Shown here: piece by piece, positions 46,008 through 55,480 of the stretch
Layout of the letters: each line of letters opens with the position of its first letter
Numbering within the stretch: position 1 is the stretch's first letter
NCBI GenBank assembly: GCA_963989385.1
Contig: OZ022500.1
Location: 109,347,842-109,411,841 of the forward strand
Source: Ctena decussata
Lineage: Eukaryota; Mollusca; Bivalvia; Lucinida; Lucinidae
Direction of reading: 5' to 3'
DNA: 64,000 nucleotides
Position numbers and translations under genes: made by a program
Notes under the pieces: model-generated
Databases searched by the model: none
The model's input: the letters and a program-made list of their open reading frames with translations, nothing else
What the model was told of the DNA's origin: nothing

Positions 46008-46325
46008 CACAGGGTATAAACCAGTCAGCCAATTTTCGCTTCCTGCAGAGACTGTACTTCATATTTGGCCTCTGCTGAGACTCTGCAATCTCTTGCCTCC
46101 TGCTGAAACTTCTGTATAGGATAAATGGCTTCCTGCAGAGACTGTCCGCATGACTCTGCTTCCTGCCGAGGCTCTCGGCAGGAAGCAGAGTCATGCGGAC
46201 AGTCTCGGCAGGAAGCCATTTTTCGAGGACAGTAGTACCTGCAGGAAGCAAGTCTCGGTGGAAGCCAAATATGATGGACAGTTTCTGCAGAAAGCAAAAA
46301 TTGGTGGACTGGTTTATACCCTGTG
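46008..46325. mobile_element. Foldback element (CACAGGGTATA), copy 2
   Basis: The same ends and unit-built arms as 13563-13895, 318 bp, centred near 46167 (cctgccgaggctctcggcagg-type centre). The inner arms are almost perfect; the outer arms have diverged and lost part of a unit on the right. Open frames on both strands are symmetry artefacts. Confidence 0.88.
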
Positions 46326-47240
46326 GATAAGGATAGCTGCTATTCTCACACGAGTTAAAATATCATATTATAGTCAAAAATAAGCACTGGAAACTTCTGA
46401 TGCCCTCAGTTATTATATTTGGAAAAGCAACATCTTCATGTCCTTACTTGGTTAAAGCAATATTTCATCCATGTTTTGAAAATAGGATCTGACAGTAACC
46501 TCACAGCCTCTGGAGGTCAGGAGAAATGATTGATCAGAGCAACATTTGCCACAGACTGACAAAGGGCTTAAATTGTTTGTTGTTTTTATGCCCCCGCCAC
46601 GAAGTGGGGAGGGGCATATAGTTTTGCCCTTGTCCGTCCGTGCATACGTAGGTACGTCCGTACGTACGTCCGTCCGTCCGTCCGTCACACTTTGTAGTAC
46701 TGTTCTTGTCTCCGCAACTCCTCCTACAGTATTCTATGCAGGGAGTTGAAACTTGCAACACAGTTCAGACATGCATTGAACATATGCATAAAGGAAACGG
46801 AACTTTGATTAAGGTCTTGATTGCAGAATTAATACACATATTATAACCATATTTCACATTTCAATTGAGTACTGTTCTTGTCTTGGCAACTCCTCCTACA
46901 GGATTCAATATAGGGAGTTGAAACCTTGCAACACAGTTCAGGCATGCATTGAACATGTGCATAAAGGAAACAGAACTTTGATTAAGGTCTTTATTGCAGA
47001 ATTATGTCCCCTTGAATAACATACGTATTTTGACCATATTTCACATTTGAAGTACTGTTTTTGTCTCTGCAACTCCTCCAATTGTATTTGATGTAGGGAT
47101 TTGAAACTTGTAATACAGTTCAGACATGCATTGAGGAAACAATGCATAAAGGAAACAGAACTTTGATCCAGGTCATTTTGGCAGAATTACATCCCCTTGA
47201 ATGACATGCATATTTTGACCATATTTCACACTTTGTAGTA

Positions 47241-48289
47241 TCTGCAAATCCAACTGTTTGATCACACCATACTCCCAATTCTACTGTATGGATGTGAAAT
47301 CTGGGGATTCAACAACATTAAATTAATAGAAAATGTACAGAATCAGTTTCTAAGAACAATCACAGGCTTGAAGAAAAGTACCCCCGTTTATATGATACAT
47401 GCTGAACTAGGCATAACACCAATGGAAATTCATGTTAAATCACGCATGCTGAGATTCTGGATATCTTTAATAAACTGTGAAAATATGAAACTTTCTAAAC
47501 TAATGTACAAAATCATGCTGAATGAATCAAACAAGGGAATCCAGTTCAAATGGTTAAACTCTGTTAAAGAAACTCTTAACTCAGTAGGAAAAATTGATTT
47601 ACTGAGTTCAAATGTAATAAATAACCCAAAAGCAGTCAAAGGATACATAACAAAAACATTACATGATCTATACACCCAGGAATGGAATACTCTAATATCA
47701 CAATCTTCAAAAGCAAGAAATTACCATGTCTTCAAAGAAACCATAGAATTTGAAAATTATCTTAAACTTTTACCAAGAAAACTGTACATTCCACTGATCA
47801 AATTCAGAACTTCAAATCACAAGCTGCCAGTAGAAATAGGCAGATGGGAAAACATACCCCTTGAAGATAGAAAATGCCCCAAATGTAATAAAAATGATGT
47901 AGGAGATGAGTTCCATTATCTTTTCACCTGCCCTTTTTTTCAGGCTGATAGATGCAACTTACTCAAACCATTCTACTACCAAAGACCTAATATGCTCAAA
48001 TTTAAATCGTTGCTGACAAGTACAAATAAAAAAGTTCTTGCAGATCTCTCACAATTTGTTAAAATCATTATGAATATGTTTTCATAGAAACTGCATGCTT
48101 CTATTCACATTCATGAAATTCTTTTCAATGTATTGTCCAAGTCATTGTTTTCATTGCCTTGAACATCATTTTACATATTCTTATATGTGCATGTTTTTAC
48201 ATTTGTCTGTATTGTTTGCTCTTATGCCATCATAGAGTGGCCGGAGTCTTATGTTTAGCAATAAAGTTTTGTTCTGTTCTGTTCTGTTC
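47241..48289 (+). mobile_element. 5'-truncated non-LTR retrotransposon (LINE)
   Basis: A 1,049 bp insertion inside the core array of the element at 46583. Removing it and one agta (47237-47240; 48290-48293) rejoins ctttgtagta to ctgttcttgtctctgc, as in the other units. It holds the last 281 codons of a reverse-transcriptase ORF, a short 3' UTR with aataaag (near 48260), and ends in a (gttct)n tail. Truncation at the 5' end and the repeat tail are typical of target-primed integration. The exact clade is not decided. Confidence 0.92.
47242..48087 (+). CDS. Reverse transcriptase C-terminal fragment
   Basis: The open frame runs from the truncation point, with no N-terminus. It begins LQIQLFDHTILPILLYGCEI and WGF, the end of the RT palm/thumb region in many LINEs (LPILLYG-E-WG). 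A helical stretch follows, and near the end a zinc-knuckle-like motif CPKCNKNDVGDEFHYLFTC, pattern C-x2-C-x9-H-x4-C. The catalytic YxDD box and endonuclease are not present, so it cannot act alone. There is no stop in 281 codons, so the insertion is young. The first ATG in the frame is at 47368. Confidence 0.9.
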   Translation: MQIQLFDHTILPILLYGCEIWGFNNIKLIENVQNQFLRTITGLKKSTPVYMIHAELGITPMEIHVKSRMLRFWISLINCENMKLSKLMYKIMLNESNKGIQFKWLNSVKETLNSVGKIDLLSSNVINNPKAVKGYITKTLHDLYTQEWNTLISQSSKARNYHVFKETIEFENYLKLLPRKLYIPLIKFRTSNHKLPVEIGRWENIPLEDRKCPKCNKNDVGDEFHYLFTCPFFQADRCNLLKPFYYQRPNMLKFKSLLTSTNKKVLADLSQFVKIIMNMFS

Positions 48290-49339
48290 AGTACTGTTCT
48301 TGTCTCTGCAACTCCCAATAGTATTTGATGTAGGGATTTGAAACTTGCAACACAGTTCAGACATGCATTGAACATGTGCATAAAGAAAACAGAACTCTCA
48401 GTCAGGTCTTTATTGCAGAATTATGTCCCCTTGAATAACATACGTATTTTGACCATATTTCCATAGCTTAAATACAATCTCACCTTTTATCGTCGCTCTA
48501 GCGGCCTCATTTATTAACTGATTTTGGTATTACATCACAGCTTTATTGGGTATGACAGTACCTCGAACAACTTTGCGTTTCAGGTTGGTAGGATGAAGGT
48601 CAAGGTCACAGTTGCTATTTTCAGAAAAACTAGGGCATTGCTCCAGCACTTTCATTTATAGATCGATTTTGATGTAACTTCACATAAATGTTAAATATAA
48701 CAATATCTTGAATAAATTACCATTTCAGCACCCCAGGTCTAAGGTCAAGGTCACAGAACTTTGCTATTTTTAGAAAAACTTTTATCATTCCTCTACTCCT
48801 CTATTCATTGACAATTTTGATGTAAGTTCACTCAAATGTTTAGTGTGACAATATATTGGACAAGTTCGTGATCCAGAATTTCAGGGTAAAGGTCAAGGTC
48901 ACATTTGCTATTTTTAGAAAACACGCTGTCATCCCTCTGGAATGATTTTGGCATAACTTGACGCAAATATTTAGCTTGATAATATCTGGGACAAATTTAC
49001 GTTTCAGCATTGTAGGTCCTAGGTCAAGGTCACAAATGCTATTATAGGTACATGTAAATCTTTGTCATGGTTCTAGCGCATTTATTTATTAACTGATTTT
49101 GATAGAACTTCACACAAATATTAAGTATGACAATATCTTGGACAAGTCAACCTTTCAGGGTTGTAGTTGCAAGGTCAAGGTCACAGTTGCTATTTTTAAG
49201 AAAAACTCAGTCATCCCTCTAGCACCTTTATTTATGGACAGATTTTTATGTAACTTCACACAAATATGTTTTAACACATTACTCATCTAGTGAGGCATAT
49301 GGCGGGGGCATTCATCACCTTTAGTGATTGTCTAGTTTT

Positions 49340-50029
49340 CCCCATAAGTAGGTAGGTTTAGATTCAGGTCTAGTTTTGTGTTCAATTATAGTCTCATTCC
49401 CTAACTTGACATCTTAATGGAAAGCACACAAGAAAATATATGTTTGGGAAGTTTAAAACAATGTACACAAACCTACATCATAATTATCAAGAATTCAAAA
49501 ACTAGAGAACAAATAGTGTAGATCAAGATGAGCAGCTGTTTATGAGCTGACTCATCTGGATCTGCGCTGTTTGTAAATTCAACTATTTTCATTCTTAATG
49601 TCAGGAAATTTGCCATCTAACAACCCAAGTTTAAAGTCTTGCATATTTGGAAGGTTCCACTCTGTGAACATGTTCTTTCCTTGTTAACTCAAGTTCTACC
49701 CCTAATGTGCTTAAGTATTGGGACACCTAAAATAAGAAATTTTCCATTTGTCCCAAATGGAAAATTCATTATTTTTAGGTGCCCCAATATATATGTACAT
49801 TATGGTATTTTGGGGTGTTTTGGTTCTAAGTAAATTAAGCATATTAATTGCTAGAGCTTTTGTGCAGAAAAGACCTAATGATTGCATTGTCAGAAACTTC
49901 CTTGATTTATTCTTAGGAGATGCACTTTTCAAATCCTCAACAGAATTCATGTTTTGTACATTTGAAAAAGTAAAAATATACTGTAAATTAACTTAACTTT
50001 GAGACACCTTTACCAGTTTTGGTAATTAT
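49340..50029. other. TTAA-type MITE relic 49480-49602 and hairpin element 49701-49805
   Basis: gatcaagatgagcagctgtt lies in the worn MITE. At 49701-49805, cctaatgtgcttaagtattg, ggacacctaaaataag and ccatttg pair with caaatgg and ttatttttaggtgccccaat. Confidence 0.75.
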
Positions 50030-50225
50030 CAGGGGTCAGCCTTGAGCTGTCAGACAGGGAGAAGTTTTGCGTCATTTTCTGGACTTTAGGGAGAAGTTTT
50101 GGTCCAAATTTTGGATTGTCTTATATGTTCTATACATTTTCACTTCTCCCTCAGCTCAAAATAGGGAGAAGTCAGCCAGCTTAGGGAGACTATTTCTCCC
50201 AAATCGCCCTCTAGGCTGAGCCCTG
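50030..50225. mobile_element. hAT-like MITE
   Basis: Ends caggggtcagccttgagc and taggctgagccctg, about 12 bp TIR beginning CAGGG as in hAT elements. The interior repeats gggagaagttttg and gggagaagtcagcc. The flanks share only attat, so the 8 bp duplication is not demonstrated. Confidence 0.6.
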
Positions 50226-50349
50226 ATTATCCTAAAATGTGAACAATTTGTTCAAAATCCATTTTCAGCTTCTCTTCCCTTGAACTATTTGAGAATTGGA
50301 ACTAAATTTTTAGCCCCCTTAAAGAAAACTCATTAATTTATGATATAAG

Positions 50350-50490
50350 CATACATACCGAATTTAGTGACAGACGGACGTGTCTATTTAACTTCTTCAG
50401 TGTCCGTACACTACAAAAGTTTGAAAGAAAAAAGATGATGAGCAGGTTTTGGCAGGCAATGAGCATACCTCTTTGAGCCATACTTACTGA
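50350..50490 (+). pseudogene. Decayed duplicate of the exon-like segment at 50.95 kb
   Basis: About 140 bp here align with 50930-51066, including the acceptor-like tttaacttcttcag (ending 50400) and a similar peptide, SVRTLQKFERKKMMSRFWQA then MSIPL. An in-frame TGA at 50474-50476 breaks it, and the position matching the ATG of the other copy reads ACG. This is a diverged tandem duplicate that has lost coding ability in the frame that stays open in the other copy. The opposite strand is also open in both copies; see the rejected list. Confidence 0.45.
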
Positions 50491-50953
50491 CCCATTCCGC
50501 CAGACACATAAGCTGCAGCCATCAGGTAATAGACACTTACATATCAACTCTCAGGCACAGGCATCCCCCACCAAGCCACCTCAACCCCTGTGTCTCCAGA
50601 TAGGAGACAGACAAGAGCATTGGGAAGGAGATGTTTGATGCAGTGAGAACCTGCTATAAGCCAACATATTCCAAAAGAATGGAAGCTGAACTCTACTAAG
50701 ATTCGTGTCACTATGACAAGTCATGCAGTTTTAGTTTAAGAATAGTTCAGAAAATTTACCAGATGTGCCAAATTGAATAAGGTATGTGTTACTTTAAATG
50801 AGGATTTAAATAGTTACCCTAATGCTAAAGAACCAGAGCCAACAGTCTGACGCACTGGGTTGATGATATCTTTGGGGACGGATTTTCCACCAGCAGTGAT
50901 ATCGGCCCTGTGGTTTCAATAAAAACGTATCTGTACTAAATTTAGTATGAGAG

Positions 50954-51070
50954 ATGCTGTCTGTATTTAACTTCTTCAGTGTCGATACAGCCCAAAAGTT
51001 TGAAAGAAGAAAGGTGATGGGCAGGTCTCGGCAGGCGATGAGCATCCCTCTCTCAGCTACATTTACTAAC
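50954..51070 (+). CDS. Candidate alternative first exon (unconfirmed)
   Basis: An ATG at 50954 opens 39 codons that read MLSVFNFFSVDTAQKFERRK, then VMGRSRQAMSIPLSATFTN, and stop at a possible donor aac/gtatca in phase 0. This would splice in frame to the exon at 53480. There is also an acceptor-like tttaacttcttcag ending at 50979 inside it, so it may instead be an internal exon starting at 50980; in that case it needs an incoming phase-2 exon and cannot follow the exon at 13264. The sequence is compositionally coding-like, and a decayed copy lies 0.6 kb upstream. I do not recognise the peptide. It may belong to this gene, to another gene, or be chance. Confidence 0.38.
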
Positions 51071-52859
51071 GTATCAGCTGCAGTCACTCCTTATTGTTGT
51101 CAGTCAGCTCTTCTCCAAAGCCCTAGTTTGCTCAGTCAAAACCAAATTTGATATGGAGCAGATCTAGGGCAGCTAAGATAGTAATATATATGTGGGAAAC
51201 ATTATGGTAATGGTAGAATGAGATCTCTTATGAGATAGCAAGTTCATAAATCAGTTACATTTAACATATTTTATTGTCTTATGACATGAAGTTTTGATGT
51301 TATTTACTCTGAGGACAAGAGACTTTACTTTAGAATCTTCATTAACCTAGGGATAATATATAAGGAGGAAATGTACCATTTAAGCTCTGGAAAACCTACA
51401 ATAATAGTTTTTGTTCATCAAACAGTTTTCAGTATTGTAAATGTTACAGCAAGCGGAATTAAACTGGATGCTATCTGAAAGGCCTTAACACTAAGATATT
51501 GTTTTGTTTAGGTTAGTTGAAATAGATAAATAGAACAACACTATATCATTCACTTATGAATGGAGTGGTCTTCAAAGTTTTGACATGATTGAATATGCCT
51601 TATGCAGTAGTATGGCAGATGTAGCAAGAAAATATTTCTACCCAGATTTGCTACTTTTGGTTTTGAGAACATTCAATATCTTTACATATCATCCACATGC
51701 TGATGGAATGGTTGAGATAGTCAACCAGCTATGATACAAACTTATTATATACAATGGTATAGTTGGTGGGTATTCTAAGATATTACAAGGAAATGATACT
51801 GTTGTCCCAGGTCTGGAATTTTTCTATAATATAGGAAAAAATAGAAAATGCCAAGGAAAAGTAATCTGTATTCATAATGAAGCCCAAAAACTATTCAGTT
51901 AATTAGATGTTGTTTAATTCAGGTTGATATTTAACCTTTTCTGAATTTCACTCAAAATTTTTATTGCTATTTCTGCACATAAGCAATCAGCAGTTAGGAG
52001 GTCTGTAGAAGCTTCAAAATGGCTTATCTAAAAGGTTGTATCTTGTAATATCTCTGAAACTAAATTGTTAGAACTAATTAAAAGTTCATCTGCAGTAAAT
52101 GTAGCAGTCATGGATGGATACTGAGAAAGATACAGCTTTTTTGCTGAATTTTTGTTTTGTATACTATATGTTAACAACATTACCTCATTGGTGGTTTAAT
52201 GTGAAACTTAGTTGCTTAAAAACTGTATCTGTGACTTGATGGTTTTGAGCAGGCACATGCATAAACTGGACAGCAACACTGAAATCAGTATGCATATGTA
52301 ACCATCTAGCTTGAATTGTCAGTTCTGATAGAGTTCATGGAGTCAGTAAATAATGTATGCAGACAGCAGGGACCGCTCTGAACACCTTTTACGTTACCAT
52401 ATGCAGCTAGCATTTGAAAAAGAATGTAGACTAACAAGACCTATATTCGAGTGGCAGCTATCTATTTTAAATGATAGAAAAAAATCTAATTGTTTCAGAG
52501 TAATTGGTTTCGTTATTTAAATAAATCCTTGTTGATTCAGAAATCATGCTGGGGTCATCTTATTCTCCTGAGAGCTTACAGCTCAATCTACTTGGAATGA
52601 AGTCAATTTTGTTGTATATCTCCAGCTAGATGCTTTTAATTTTGTACAGCTTAAAAATAAACTCAGAAGACAATGTTTTGTAAAAGATGTCAAAAAATCA
52701 ATTTTTAACAGATCTGTATGCAAATATGGCAAATTGCTTGTTTTTGTTCTTTCCTGTAATATTCAGGAAATGGCATGTTTTGTGAATTAATATTCAGATA
52801 AACTGAAGAAACATGATAAGGTGCAGTTTTGAAGATAATTTTGGGACAATTTTTCTTAC
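51071..52859. other. No supported feature
   Basis: AT-rich intronic sequence with no clear repeat or exon. Confidence 0.4.
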
Positions 52860-52963
52860 CCTAATGTGCTTAAATATTGGGATACCTAAAAACAATTAAT
52901 TTTCCATTTGAGACAAATGGAAAATTAATGGTTTTAGATGACCCAATACAAAAGCACATTAGG
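52860..52963. mobile_element. CCTAATGTGCTT hairpin element, copy 2
   Basis: cctaatgtgcttaaatattg and the end aatacaaaagcacattagg are inverted; the centre attttccatttgagacaaat is palindromic. Full-length relative of 49701-49805. Confidence 0.85.
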
Positions 52964-53149
52964 CTATTTCTGAATATAGACAAATCATACACTGTGACCC
53001 CCTCATTAGAACTGCCTTGCCTAGGGGTAACAACATACAATTATATTGACCCTGAACAGAATTATCCTCAAAATTTGCTCTTATCTAGACTTCAGACATC
53101 GGGGTATAAATCTTCCACAGTTCAATGAACTGTGATTGTGCTGGCTTAA

Positions 53150-53290
53150 TATGGTAGCTAGTGTCAGGAAAAGGTCTGGGAAACAATTTTTTCCTGGTCA
53201 GGTAAAAGTCAGGGAATTTTGTAATTGGTTAAGGAAATTTGGTCAGGACAAAAAATGTCAAAAGTCAGGGAACAGTCGTGGAACTTTGAA
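53150..53290 (+). repeat. GTCAGGGAA-rich degenerate repeat
   Basis: tcaggaaaaggtctgggaa, aaaagtcagggaattttg and aaaagtcagggaacagtc repeat within 140 bp. The open frame across it is low-complexity. Confidence 0.6.
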
Positions 53291-53479
53291 GTTGAGGATA
53301 AGTTGCAATTATGTAAGAAGTACTTTGCTGGCAAGTAATCCAGCTTTTCATGTTATGAAGATAAAATAACAATATAGTTACTCTGCGTGATCTGATTTTC
53401 AGGGTTTTCACACAGTTCTCTGTCTAAAATTGGTCATATTTTCACAAAAATCTGAAGCTAAACTACTTCTTTGTTTCAG

Positions 53480-53563
53480 TCTGACAGAGACAGCAGCAAG
53501 CCTCCACCATCTGAAGTACAGTTTGTCACAAAGCCTAAGCTACATCAACTCAGTAGAAAAGAG
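53480..53563 (+). CDS. BAIAP3: BAIAP3-like internal exon (linker before C2A)
   Basis: An 84 bp exon with acceptor ttctttgtttcag and donor gag/gtaact. It is phase 0 at both ends and gives 28 codons, SDRDSSKPPPSEVQ then a basic stretch ending LHQLSRKE. The peptide is Ser/Pro/Lys rich with no fold I recognise, as expected for the variable linker between the N-terminal segment and the first helical/C2A region of BAIAP3-family proteins. Its frame continues without a break into the exon at 55313, whose first residues FELLYIEVLYTIKH are clearly family-specific. It could also be the second exon of a shorter transcript starting at 50954, because that candidate also ends in phase 0. Confidence 0.75.
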
Positions 53564-55312
53564 GTAACTATTTCTCTCAGCCAAAACTTGGGAGGCGACA
53601 CTTCCCCGATACTGATGAATTTCTGAGGCTCAGATTGAGTGTTTGAAGCAAATTCTAAGAAATTTCTATAGTTGTCCGTCATAACATATGTGGTGATCCC
53701 ATATTAGAACTGTCTTGGCAAGATGAGTCTAATGAAGGGTCACAACTTGTTTTCAAGGAAAAAAATTATGAAATATTTCGCTTATCTGGACCACTGAGCT
53801 TATTCTACTATAGAAGTAAATGTTGTGGGGATAAAAGTCTACTGTTATGGACTTGGATGGACCCAATCAGGTATCAGTTAATGTTTTGTCTGTTTTCTGA
53901 TAACTGCAACTATAGCTTATCAGTTGTCTTTCAAAATTTCCTAGTTAATCAGCAAGTTCTTTTTTCACATTTTATTGATACACATTTGAATACAATCTTG
54001 GCAAAAACAATCTTTATGTGAATGCAAAGTATTCCTTGGAAAGCCATTGGACCAGTACAGTCTGCTTCAGGCTTGTGCAGTATTGTTCTCAAAATCTTTG
54101 AAGTCCAGCAATTACAGTTGCTTGCAACAGCTGCACATGTCCTGATCAGATTGTGCATGTTCAGTTTGCATATTGTCATGAGACAGATTTGTCATGATAA
54201 TTAGGCTTAGCCTACAAATTCTAAAAATTGTGACACCTAAAATAATTACTGTAATTGTCCTAAAATGGAACAGTTCGGTTTTACAATGCAATATTGCATC
54301 CAAAAGATGCAGATGGAATTGCAAACAGTGTAGACCCTGATCAGACTGCTCCTTGAGCAGTCTGATCTGGGTCTGCACTGTTTGCTCAGATCTATCTGTC
54401 GAAATGCTTAGAATTTTTAGGTTATGTTGGAAATAAAACTCAATCTTCTAATATAAATAGGCACCCATATCAGAACTTGCCATCACAGAATTTAATCTGC
54501 ATGGAATAAAAGTTTTACCGTTACCACCATAAATTTTGGGACACCTTAATCAGTGATTTTAATTATCCAATTTGACCTATTTAGCTGGCTTTGCGCTTAA
54601 CCCTTAAAGCACCAAAAAAGCAGACAACAAAATTTACATCTGCAAAATTTGAAGAAAAAATGTTTGGTCGAAACTATATCATATTGAAAATTCAAAGACT
54701 AAAAGGCAAACAGGGTAGATCCAGCTGAGGTGGCTCATTATGAGCCACCTTATCTGGATCTGTGCTGTTTGCAAATTCAGCTATTTTCAGTTCTGGCTCT
54801 CTAGGTGTTAACCTCTTCTGGCAGTAGCTTTCTTCCTTATATGCATGCACATGTCAAAGAACTATTGAGGAAACAGAATTTAAACTGTAACAATTAAGTT
54901 TAAAGTCAGTGAGCTGGAGCTCTAAGTCACCATGTGGGCATAATGTTAATGACATCAGAGAAAAGTGGCTTACAGTCTAAGATAAGATGGAGAAGATCTG
55001 CAAGAGAAAACTGAAAGATTCTGTAACAGTACAAGCAAACAAAATGATACGTAACTAGTAAAAAATATATGCCACTCTAGTTACATGCACAATGTGGTAT
55101 AAGATGCACTGAATGATGACATGTGCAAATGTAGGTATCTTTTACAAAGTTAAAATTGGTGGTGTTACCAGTTTTCTTTCTAAATCTGTTTTATAATTCA
55201 TGATTTGGCTGTATGCTGTCCATCATGAAAACATTTCTGGAGACTAGTTCAAACTCTGAAGTTCATATATACACCACTAATTCAGAGTAAGGCATGTTTT
55301 CTCTTTTTTCAG
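53564..55312 (+). other. BAIAP3: BAIAP3-like intron with MITEs
   Basis: Contains a TGTGACC-type relic (53650-53800), a CTGATCAGACTG hairpin (54318-54386: gcaaacagtgtagaccctga ... gggtctgcactgtttgc) and the TTAA-type MITE at 54597-54811. Confidence 0.75.
54597..54811 (+). mobile_element. TTAA-ended hairpin MITE
   Basis: ttaacccttaaagcaccaaa to ctctaggtgttaa, with the hairpin gctgaggtggctcattatga. Same family and orientation as 12748 and 22055. Confidence 0.82.
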
Positions 55313-55480
55313 TTTGAGCTTTTGTATATTGAAGTCCTGTATACAATCAAGCACAAGATAGGAATCACTATTGGGGGACATCTGCCATTTATCCAGGACC
55401 TTTACCAGTATGCTCAGGAAGCCTTCAGGGTGTCCCCTGAGGACCATGCCAAGCTGCTTGCTCAGGCAACGAAAGAGAAG
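55313..55480 (+). CDS. BAIAP3: BAIAP3/Munc13-4 conserved pre-C2A exon
   Basis: A 168 bp, phase 0/0 exon of 56 codons with a strong acceptor (ctcttttttcag) and donor gag aag/gtaaca. The peptide starts FELLYIEVLYTIKHKIG and contains LPFIQDLYQYAQEAFRVSP and a lysine-rich end (ATKEK). The pattern E-x-LY-x-E-x-LYT, about 20 residues, then a Y/F-rich helix with a SPEDH-like turn is the conserved segment just before C2A in BAIAP3 and UNC13D. It is predicted helical and carries no catalytic residues. Together with the next two exons it is the best evidence for the gene identity. The base composition is clearly less AT-rich than the flanking introns. Confidence 0.93.

Larger units (their letters stand above)
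46583..49339 (+). mobile_element. Helentron-like element (TGCCCCC head), copy 2, with LINE inserted
   Basis: Head tttttatgcccccgccacga then agtggggaggggcatatag, microsatellite acgtccgtccgtccgtccgt. Core type 1 is ~180 bp with gtactgttcttgtctccgca and caacacagttcagacatgca. After the LINE (47241-48289) there is one more type 1 unit, then type 2 units of ~135 bp (caaggtcacagttgctattt; cttcacacaaatattaagta) like those of 15222-15476. It ends atggcgggggcattcatcac with the hairpin atcacctttagtgat and tgtctagtttt. Confidence 0.78.
13352..53479 (+). other. BAIAP3: Giant first visible intron (40,128 bp)
   Basis: The stretch between the donor at 13352 and the acceptor ending at 53479 holds nearly all the mobile elements described below and no host exon I can support, except the candidate at 50954. 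The next three introns are 1,749, 4,606 and 1,790 bp. The claim that this is a single intron depends on the 13264 exon truly belonging to the gene. Confidence 0.6.

Noticed and set aside
46025..46297. 90-codon minus-strand frame
   Set aside because: Same foldback family as 13563-13895; not coding.
47430..47675. Minus-strand frame within the LINE
   Set aside because: Antisense of the reverse transcriptase fragment.
50806..51087. Minus-strand frame with RGMLIACRDLPI shared by both duplicate segments
   Set aside because: Open in both copies, but lacks splice sites on that strand, while the + strand has acceptor, donor and start; the shared peptide is explained by DNA homology. Not fully excluded.
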